From Diatrype stigma (taxonomy: Eukaryota > Ascomycota > Sordariomycetes > Xylariales > Diatrypaceae), in the NCBI GenBank assembly GCA_022225965.2, contig JAKJXP020000024.1:1-64000 (forward strand): a DNA stretch of 64,000 nt, read 5' to 3'. This document shows positions 44,329 through 52,562 of the stretch, piece by piece. Position 1 is the stretch's first letter, and each line of letters starts with the position of its first letter. A model generated the notes under the pieces. It was not told the DNA's origin. It worked only from the letters and a program-made list of their open reading frames with translations, and ran no database searches. The translations under genes were made by a program, and so were the position numbers.

Positions 44329-44869
44329 AGTGTTCATTGCGTCCCCAAGATTTCCCCCTCGAGCGATACTTTGCCATTTTCCTGAATAGTGGGTGGCACT
44401 TTGGCTTTTCCCTGGCTTTGGGGTTGTGTCCATCTAGCTATTTGTCTCCAACGGCTTCTCGTGGCTGACTGAGTGGTTTCTCTGGCTTCTAGGCGTCGTT
44501 GGGGTCCCTACGGTTGAAATGTAAGATTCAGGTCGCTAGGTATTTCAGTAGGTCCCGAGGTCATTACTGAAGTAGGTAGGAACATTGAAAGAAAAGAAAA
44601 GTACGTAGGTATGTAGGTAGTAACCAGTGCAAGTTACGGGGGGAATCAATAGCTAACTTGTATGTACTTTCCATTTGTATCCCTTTAGCCAGGCCTGCAG
44701 CCTGTAGGTAGATACCGTTAATTACGGACATGTTGTCACAACCTAGGTATGGGCACCTGTAGGGTCAGGTGTGCAAGATGCGAAAACGTATCTGGAAAGT
44801 AACAGCCTACCGTATTTGAGCCGTCAGAAGTTAACGTGGCAGGTGCTACCAAGGTTAATTGTGTTATCA

Positions 44870-45290
44870 AGGCAGTTACCCCTAACCCCTAACGCACGTA
44901 CCCTCATCCTTTCAACCTTGAAGGCAGGCGCTCATAATGAAACGCACGTACCCTCACTCTTATAAGCGGGTACGCTCAATGCAACGCACGTACCCTCATC
45001 GTTCATGGCTAGCATTCTCATACCGAGCACTCTCATACCGAGCACCCTCATGCCAATTACTCTCATACCGAGGGCTGCTAACGCGAGTACGCTCATGCCC
45101 GACACTGTCAAGGCGGGTACTGTCAAGATGAATGCTGACATGACAAATGCTGCGAAGGCGAGTGCTCCTATGCCGGGTATCTCAAGGCAAACACTTTCAT
45201 GATGGGTGTTTGAAGTATAGTCGGTCCTCTTACGCTCCATCGTGTTAGGCGGGAGCTCTCAAGGTGAGCGTTCGTAAGGCGGGTGCCGCC
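44870..45290. repeat. Degenerate 15-bp minisatellite
   Basis: Units of 15 bp around a consensus like ACTCTCATACCGAGC run for about 25 copies. They are most regular at about 45010-45190 and looser at both ends. Because 15 is a multiple of 3, long open frames appear on both strands and encode pentapeptide-periodic peptides such as TLIPS and VLGMR; I do not call these genes. Confidence 0.8.
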
Positions 45291-45771
45291 ACCATACGTG
45301 TTACCGATGTTATCTACATAGAATATACTAGGCAATTACTCCTGAGATTCCTGGGTAAGGGTCTGGGTAGACAGCTAGCTAAATACAAGATCCCAAGGGA
45401 ACTTCGAGTTAGAAGAAGACAACATATGATGGTTTAAGGGAAGTCCACATTCTATTATCTGCACTTCTGAATATTGCAATCCAGGCGTTGGCAAATAATT
45501 CCTTCGTGGAATAAGATTTGTTTCCTGCTATACCCAAAGCATACGAATATTTCTTAACCCAACAATTCCCGATCTTATCAACATAGTTGGCGCCTATACT
45601 TCATCTTTTACCACTTCCTGATTTCATCGTCGTCTATTAAAGCAGTCGTTACGACACTTTCGACAACTATCCGCGGCAAAAATTACCACAGCACAAAGAT
45701 CGTTCTTGAGCAAGGTAGGTTCGTTCTGGTCGATATTAAGTCGGTTCCTTATTGACATGCTGTTTTGGCAG

Positions 45772-46413
45772 ATGGCCCCCAAGAAACCCACCGACGATCG
45801 TGGCAAAAAGCCCGGCAAGACCGGAAAGTCGAGCAAGGGAGTATCAAAGGCCAAGAAAGCCAGCCCAAGATACTACCCGACGAACCACAAAGGCAGATAT
45901 GTCAAAAAGGGCAGGTGGTTCTGCCAGGACTGCAACGCCCTCATGGCCGGCACGAAGAAAACTATCTTCTGGCATGGCCAGAAGAAGCACAACGCGGGCA
46001 GCACCTACGCCAAGGATCAGATGGCCGGCAGCAAGGTCGGCTGCAGCCATAAAGGCTGCAAGTCCATGACCAGCACTGCCAACAGCTACCTGCAGCATCA
46101 CCGCTCCGCCCACAAGTTCAAGGGCAGCTCCGCCGGCCTGAAGTCCGAGTTCCGCAAGAAGCAGGCGGCCGCTGACAAGAAGAACGCTGCACACGACTCC
46201 TCCTCCTCCAGCGAGTCCTCCTCTTCCTCCGGCGACTCCTCCTCCTCCTCCGGCGACTCCTCCTCTTCCTCCGAGGCGGACACTGATGATGAGTACGACG
46301 AGCCCATGGACAGTGGCGACGACTACCTCTCAGAGGACAGCGACGAGGACGACGAACCCGGCGCTGGTGCGGGTGCCGCTGCTGGAGCGCCTCTCCCCAT
46401 TGCTGCCGCCTAG
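45772..46413 (+). CDS. Basic C2H2-type zinc-finger protein with Ser/Asp-rich tail
   Basis: The 213-residue frame starts MAPKKPTDDRGKKPGKTGKSSKG, a lysine-rich nuclear-type N-terminus. Two zinc-binding patterns follow: WFCQDCNALMAGTKKTIFWHGQKKH (C-x2-C...H-x4-H, about 50-74) and VGCSHKGCKSMTSTANSYLQHHRSAH (C-x4-C...H-x4-H, about 92-117). The rest is a phosphorylatable low-complexity tail with three SSSSS-(E/G)-containing repeats and an acidic DSDEDDE segment. I infer nucleic-acid binding; the target is unknown. A 5'-UTR intron (45715-45771, GTAGGT...CAG) appears to end exactly at the ATG. Reading through it would add 22 residues of non-conserved sequence, so I chose 45772. Confidence 0.65.
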   Translation: MAPKKPTDDRGKKPGKTGKSSKGVSKAKKASPRYYPTNHKGRYVKKGRWFCQDCNALMAGTKKTIFWHGQKKHNAGSTYAKDQMAGSKVGCSHKGCKSMTSTANSYLQHHRSAHKFKGSSAGLKSEFRKKQAAADKKNAAHDSSSSSESSSSSGDSSSSSGDSSSSSEADTDDEYDEPMDSGDDYLSEDSDEDDEPGAGAGAAAGAPLPIAAA

Positions 46414-46963
46414 GGCCGCAGCTCCCACCTCACTATTTCACGACGGGATGAATTTGCTTTTGCTCTTGCTGCCACCACCACCACCCCCATTACTACTACT
46501 ACTACTACTATCACTTGCACCACCAAGCCATAGTTGAAAGCCTGCCTACCTAGAAGATCGACGGATAAGATCTCGTTGAGAAGGGCGGGTTCAAAAGGCT
46601 ACATTGCATTCTCTATTATTTCCTCAATATCATCAACTGCATTCTTACTTTCTATCGTTGTTTCCTCGTAAAATTCAGTGCTCCATACGTGACTGCCCTT
46701 CCAAGTCTTCATCCCTATCATATCAGTGTCCGTGATGCCACCTATGGCCTAGCGTCGTGAGTGAGACTAACAATAGCTCAAAACTGAAGTAGCAAAGGCC
46801 AGAACTCCAGGCCAAAAAGGAATGGGCTCCAAGGAGTCCTGGTAAATAAATCGGCGGGGAGTTTGTGGTTAACATATCCCAAGCTGGATTCATTCACTAA
46901 TTCTTGACGATGGTCGTTACCCGAACTTCCAGAGCTACCGGCCCCGATAAGGTGAGTCTATGT
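46414..46963. other. Intergenic (tail-to-tail), no supported gene
   Basis: Short CAC and CTA trinucleotide runs follow the zinc-finger gene. An ATG at 46911 on the plus strand opens a brief frame that lies over the 3' end of the next gene and is rejected. Confidence 0.5.
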
Positions 46964-48581
46964 CTATTTCTTATTTGAAACGTCTAAGACAGATAGTCAG
47001 CACTCTCTAACAATACATGCAAGTAACAGGGCAATATGGATGGTTTCAACGTACTGAATTGGAAGTGGATGATATCTCCGTCTTGGACAACCTGTGAGAT
47101 AATAACGTCAGCTGCTGCAGCATCACGAGGGGTCTAAGTAACTTACGTAAGACTTTCCTTCTTGCCGGTATTTCCCAGCAGCCTTGATTGGGGCCATGGA
47201 CTTGCCACCCTCGCAGAGATCGTAGAAGTCTTGGTAGGCGACCACTTCAGCTTTGATGAAACCCCTCTCGAAATCGCTGTGGATAGCTCCAGCAGCTTGC
47301 GGGGCTAAGCATCCCTTGGGGATCGTCCAGCACCTGATCTCCTTCTCACCAGCTACGTACAGGTCAGCGCGGATTTCGTCCAGGAAGGCAGAGTGTGAGC
47401 GTACCGGTGAAGTAGTATTGCAGGCCTAGTTTGATGAATCCTTCGGTGATGATCTTGTCCAGTTTTGACTTGACCTTGCTCTCCTTGAGGAACTCGGCCT
47501 GTGCAGCCGGATCATCCTTCATGCTGTGGAGCTTCTCTTCAAACTCGATAGAGAAGGGTATGATGTCTCGGGGAACGCCTCCGTGCTCGGTGACCCACTT
47601 GGCTATGAGCGGCAGGTACTTGCTCTTCTGTCTGAGGTAGTCTTTCATCGTCAAGTTGACGAGGTAGATGGTTGGCTTGGTGGTGATCAGCTGTATCTTT
47701 TCGTTGATGAGCGCAATCTCGGCCGGTGTCCAGCTTCCGTCTCTGACTGGCTGATCCTTTTCCAGCATCTATCTCACGATTGTGAGTATATGCAACATGG
47801 TTGGATCTATGAGACTGGAAATTCTGGGCTCACTTCTCGGATCTTTGTCGTTGTCTCTGTGAAGAGAGGTAGCATCTTGTACTTGCCACCTGCCTTCTTG
47901 ACGATTGCTTCCTCGGCAATGATGGTCTTCTGCAGAATGTCTAAAATGGGGGTCAGCTGGTATCCAGCCGATTTAGAGGGGAATACAAACCGAGATCCTT
48001 CTTGCAAAGCTCGCTTTGAATGGTAGCTAAGTCCCGGACGGGATCAATCGAGTCATCGACATGCAAAACTTGGTCGTTATCGAATGCTCTGTCATAGAAC
48101 CCGAGTCAGCGTGAAGCCGCAGCAGCTAAACCATGGATGCTATACCTGACAATGTGGAACATGCCATCGACGGCCTGGATATGAGACAGGAAGGCATTTC
48201 CAAGTCCCTCTCCTTGGGAAGCACCCTTGATCAGGCCGGCAATGTCGGTGACCTGCAGATACGCTGGGTACATGGACGGCGGCTTCCAAAGGTCACAGAG
48301 AAAGTCCTACATGCCTTGCCTACATCAGCCATCCATCGGGAGCGTCTCTGTAGAGCATCTCGACTTACATATCGAGCGTCGGGAACAGCACACCTCGCCT
48401 CATTGGGCTCAATCGTGCAAAAGGGGTAGTTCTCTGCAGCGGCGCTCTGCTCGGTCAAGAGATTGAAAAGACTCGACTTTCCCACGTTGGGCAGACCAAC
48501 GCATCCCATTTTCAGGTTCTTGCGAACCCTTCCGAAAGCAACGACATTGTCCTTGACAGCTTCAACCTTCTTCGGTGGCAT
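46964..48581 (-). CDS. OLA1: Obg-like ATPase OLA1/YchF
   Basis: Eight exons fit: 48581-48369, 48306-48146, 48088-47991, 47940-47834, 47768-47405, 47352-47147, 47091-47055 and 46983-46964, giving 401 residues. The start [26 protein letters not shown] is family-like. Motifs in order are G1 [10 protein letters not shown]2/switch [13 protein letters not shown]3 [17 protein letters not shown], the helical insertion, G4-like [17 protein letters not shown], and a TGS domain ([25 protein letters not shown] ... [10 protein letters not shown]). OLA1 hydrolyses ATP in preference to GTP and acts with ribosomes and in stress responses in the cytosol. The last two exons are very short; the final splice (GTACGT donor at 47054) gives FNVSNKK and is less certain, the alternative acceptor giving FNSPYRGR. 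Confidence 0.9.
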
Positions 48582-49619
48582 GGTGACTGTATCGGCCAAG
48601 TACAAATTAATGTTTACTGACTGCTTGATCTCGGGGGGTGGAAAGAAGAAGGAATCCTCTGCCAAACTTTTCGAAAAATGAAAATGGCCTGACAATTCAC
48701 TGCTAGGCCCACTTAAGGACATGGGTATTGATACGTGGTTAAAAGTGGCTTGGGGGTATCACGTGACTTTATCCCAGGACGGATTCGGGTATTTATCTAA
48801 ATAATAAGCTTTCCGTGCGTAGCTGCAGAAAAGGGGGAACATCCCTTTCTATCACGAAATCCACGCTTTTCTTCTGTACTGAGGGTTTCCCACGATAACG
48901 TGATGCCTACGTATGCAGAATACCCCGATCAAAAATATTTCCTGTCATATTGGTATAGGGCCTTTACGGTACCCCGTGAACCAGTTCAGTTTAGGGTGTG
49001 CCTGGCGGGTACGTAGTACGACACAGTAGTGATGGACCATAGCCTAGACCTTGCCGTGAACTACTGAACTTTGGCTACAGGTAAAAGGCCCGCTCAATCT
49101 CAGCCCTAGTTCAGCACCAGCTCAGCTTAGAGCGACAGGAGCTCAGCTGTAAAAACCGAAATGGATTTCAGTATACTTGCATTTCGTCTCCGAAGTTGGT
49201 GGCATATCGTAGCTATTGAGCTACTCAACCTGATGTGAACGACCTGGACACGGGCCTCTTTGCGGGGGATAAGATAAGATTAGATCACCCTAATGGCTTT
49301 CGGGGATAGTTAGCGACAGTCTAGTGTCAGAAAATCCCCGGAAATTACTACTAGTTATACTGCCCCTGCTATTTCCCTAGAAGATATCCATTGCTAGGAG
49401 AGGGAAAAGCCAAGGGGGTGTATAATGGAGAAGACCATGAGAGGCAGATGGCTTGAATCTACCGTGTCTGTTTATTTGTTCCGCTCAGCATCACCGTTGC
49501 TTTCTGCGGGACTAGCTAGCACCTTCAACATTCTTGCGTTCACCTGGGCGTTCCTGTAGTTAATAGCCCGAATTCGGTAACGAGATCTATGCGCATAGCA
49601 ACCTCCCGAGCTATGGCAC
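48582..49619. other. Intergenic, no supported gene
   Basis: Two loosely complementary segments near 48958 and 49075-49095 were considered as a small inverted-repeat element and rejected as too imperfect. No gene was recognised. Confidence 0.5.
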
Positions 49620-50010
49620 TCACAACGACCCCCCAGTAGTGAGAAGCCAAGCGCACCGTGCCAGCATGGGGTCTCCCTTGGTCACGGTAGCGACCTGGCC
49701 GCCGGCAGCCAGTGCATGCGCGCCCCCGTTCGAAAGCAGGGTGCGTACGCGCTCGTCGGCGAGGCGCATGACGACAAGTTCGTTGACGCGCGAACTAAAA
49801 GCGGCGGCCGGGATGGTGACACCCAACACACCCCCCAGTGGTTGTGGCAACGGCCCGGTCCGACTCAGCCAGTGGCGCCTGTATGCACGGCAATGTTGTC
49901 GTCGCCACGATGCCGGCCCCGTAGGCCTTTGTCGATTCGCCGTCTAGCCGCGTACAGAGTCCGAAGGCGACGGCGAACATGCCGAACCTTACAAAGAGCC
50001 ATGGGCCGCA
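49620..50010 (-). pseudogene. C-terminal fragment of an MFS (DHA2-type) transporter with a frameshift
   Basis: Read from about 50010 downward, the first frame gives CGPWLFVRFGMFAVAFGLCTRLDGESTKAYGAGIVATTTLPCIQAPLAES, matching the region around helices 11-12 of 14-TM MFS pumps. The frame then breaks in a run of six G at about 49840. The next frame continues with GGVLGVTIPAAAFSSRVNELV, a helix 13-type segment, and ends at 49620. About 130 residues are left of a protein that should have over 500. Upstream sequence has no further MFS match. The frameshift in a homopolymer and the missing N-terminal two thirds make this a relic. It is not an obvious copy of the intact transporter at 11002, whose matching segments differ. 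Confidence 0.72.
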
Positions 50011-51032
50011 ATCATCGGTTGTTTCTGTGCTGCTAGCCTTGACATGAGATGTTGATTTCCCTTTGTCGTCGTGGAAGGAGAACATGTCATGATTTTCGTC
50101 GCATTGGCAGGGGTCACTCCTTACTCTCTTTGTTTGTGTTATCTTGCCTACTTGTACGGATGTTGGCGCTATATCAACCAACTGCCCATCGTCCCTTCTA
50201 CTTGTGTGACCACTTCGGGTTTGAGATCAAGGAGATGGATCAAAACGGCACCAGGATGGAAGCTGGCCCCGTACGACGCCATCTCGTCGTATTGGTCTGA
50301 GGGGTATTATGGCGGGTTTAGGACCTACCAGCATTACGGCATCGTGAATTTATGATTAGCAGTTCCCCTTGGGTATAAGGAAGGAAGGAACATGATAATT
50401 CGCAAGCCAATGGAAGCTACATGGGGAGAAACAACTCTGAAATAGGCATTGCAGCCCCTATTAGTGCATGATATACCTGGTATATACACCCAGAAGCAAT
50501 GGACATACGAGGAAATGGGGGTACCTAGGTATTGAGGTTCCTAGTGAATGCTAACCGGGTTCTCACATCTCGGTAAAGCCAAACAGTATCGATTAAAAAT
50601 CTTTCTAAACTGCCCCTTTTACATCGTAACGGCGCCATCAAAGGTCCAATAACCCCTTAAGAGCGAGATAAGCTGCTTAAATGCATAAACACAGATCTTG
50701 GCTTTCAGGCTGAGGGAATGCAGTTAGTGGGCGGGTACCTATACCTCATAACCCCACATTCACAATCAAATGTCGAAGTGTCAAGTGTGAACAACTAAGA
50801 ATACTACTGCCTTACTGCCTTCCCTCATTCTAAATTACAGCTCAACGCAGGTTGACAGAAACCCACTAGCGGTACAGCGAGGAAGAGAAAGTGCGAGCAG
50901 GCAGTAAGCAACAAACCAAACTAACCCTCCGACGACCGACACCACCTGCACCACCACCACCACCACCACCACCACGAGCTTCCCGCTCTACTCTACCTAC
51001 TTTCCTTTCCGCCCACCGAAGCAGCAAAGACG
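50011..51032. other. Intergenic, no supported gene
   Basis: Has one exact TACCTAGGTA at 50522-50531. The last 100 bp before the next ATG is C/A-rich, with a CACCAC trinucleotide run. Confidence 0.5.
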
Positions 51033-51904
51033 ATGGACGTCCGCCGGCTGGAGCCGCGGGACATCCCGCTGATCCAGCACGCGAACTTGGAGAACCTGCC
51101 GGAGAACTACTTCATGAAGTACTACCTGTACCACGCGCTCTCGTGGCCGCAGCTGAGCTACGTGGCCGTCGACGTCTCGCGCCCGAAGAAGACCCCCTAC
51201 GACTACCCCAAGATCGTCGGCTACGTGCTGGCCAAGATGGAGGAGGAGCCCGCCGACGGCGTCCCCCACGGCCACATCACCTCGCTGAGCGTCATGCGCA
51301 CCCACCGCCGGCTGGGCATCGCCGAGAAGCTCATGCGGCAGAGTCGTACGTTTCCTCCTCCTTCTTCTCCCTCTTCTTCTTCTTCTTTTCTTCTCTCCCT
51401 CTTCTTCTTCTTCTTCTTTTCTTCTGTCCCTCTCGCCCCCTTCCTGATCTAACAAGGATGCGCAACTAACGAAAACAAAAAAAAACAAACACAGAGCTGG
51501 CCATGGTCGAGACCTTCGGCGCGCAGTACGTGTCGCTGCACGTGCGGGTTAGCAACCGGGCGGCCATCCACCTGTACACGCGGACGCTGGGGTTCGACCA
51601 GGAGAAGACCGAGGCCAAGTACTACGCCGACGGCGAGGACGCCTACTGCATGCGCCTGGACCTGTCGACGATCCGGCGCCAGATCCAGGACGCCCGGGAC
51701 GCCGAGGCCGAGGGCCGCGGCGCCGCGGACGACAACGAGGACGCCGGCGAGGCCGAGGACGAGGGCGAGCCCGTCGGCGAGGCCGGGGCGGCAGGAGAGC
51801 TCCCCTCGCGGCCGAAGGAGAAGGAGCCCAAGCGCAAGGTCAAGGTCGGCCGCGCCCTGGGCGTCTCGGCCCTGGTCGAGAAGGACGAGAGCAAGCACGC
51901 GTAG
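51033..51904 (+). CDS. NAA10: N-terminal acetyltransferase A catalytic subunit (ARD1/NAA10)
   Basis: Two exons fit: 51033-51345 and 51495-51904, giving 240 residues. The GNAT fold is readable: [45 protein letters not shown], then the [21 protein letters not shown] block with the acetyl-CoA loop (R-x-x-R-R-L-G-I-A) and, after the intron, [22 protein letters not shown] and [14 protein letters not shown]. These are near-invariant in NAA10, which with NAA15 acetylates small N-terminal residues co-translationally on the ribosome. The acidic tail ([15 protein letters not shown]) and basic [13 protein letters not shown] end are common fungal extensions. The 149-nt intron is strongly pyrimidine-rich (repeated TTC). 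Confidence 0.93.
51353..51432. repeat. TTC/CTT microsatellite in the NAA10 intron
   Basis: About 80 bp of TTC-type repeats with CCCTC interruptions inside the intron. It resembles an extended polypyrimidine tract. Confidence 0.8.
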
Positions 51905-52562
51905 TGAGAATTCCCATCCGGATGGGCCGGCCGGCCGGCAGAGGCAGGCAGGCTGGATGGAAGCGGGAGTCTTACTCGGAAACCAAAATAAAGGTTTTGA
52001 TGAGATCATGAAGAGATGCGCTATCCCGGGGACTGCGATAGAAGGATGACGGCATAGGGTAACGGGGGAAACGACAAAAAGATGGTGGCGTATCGGGCCG
52101 AACCGAAAGGAATATATAATTAGCCATGCATTTTCTCTATAGACGACGAATAGAGGGGAAGCCTCCAAACCAAGAGGCTGACCATGCGGTTGATGATCAT
52201 GGACATAGAATTGATTGGAGTGTATAGTTCTCACGGCGTCGGGGGATCGTTATGATTGCGGTGGTGAAGCCAATTAGATCCATAGAGGCGAGGACGTGAA
52301 CATCAAAGACTTTCTCAGACTTCTCCCAGATTTCTCTCGGATTTTATTGTATCACACACGTCATGCATTACCCGTAAGCCATCACGCCGGGTCAGTCTTT
52401 TGCCATCACATCTCAGGCAGTCCTCTGACGATCAAATATCATGTTAAACTGCAACCGCAATCTATCACCCTAGCGACAGCAAACCATATATATTTATATG
52501 GTCATATTTGCATCCCCTGTACCCCACCCCTTGTTCTCCGTCATCACCCATCACATCACGGC
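51905..52562. other. Intergenic (tail-to-tail), no supported gene
   Basis: No coding region or RNA was recognised. Confidence 0.5.

Larger units (their letters stand above)
43972..45771. other. Repeat-bearing intergenic region
   Basis: Contains a solo LTR (44093-44323) and a degenerate 15-bp minisatellite (about 44870-45290). Between them are several AGGTA-type steps at about 44575-44625. No unique-sequence gene is supported. Confidence 0.6.

Noticed and set aside
44932..45240. 102-codon minus-strand frame with GMRVL-type pentapeptide repeats, and plus-strand counterparts
   Set aside because: Explained by the 15-bp minisatellite. No start context or domain; reported as a repeat instead of a gene.
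46911..46957. ATG with a following GTGAGT donor on the plus strand
   Set aside because: Overlaps the 3' end of OLA1 on the other strand and continues into no recognisable protein.
48958..49095. Loosely complementary ends (GGGCCTTT / AAAGGCCC) 120 bp apart, possible MITE
   Set aside because: Complementarity breaks after about ten bases and no flanking duplication is seen.
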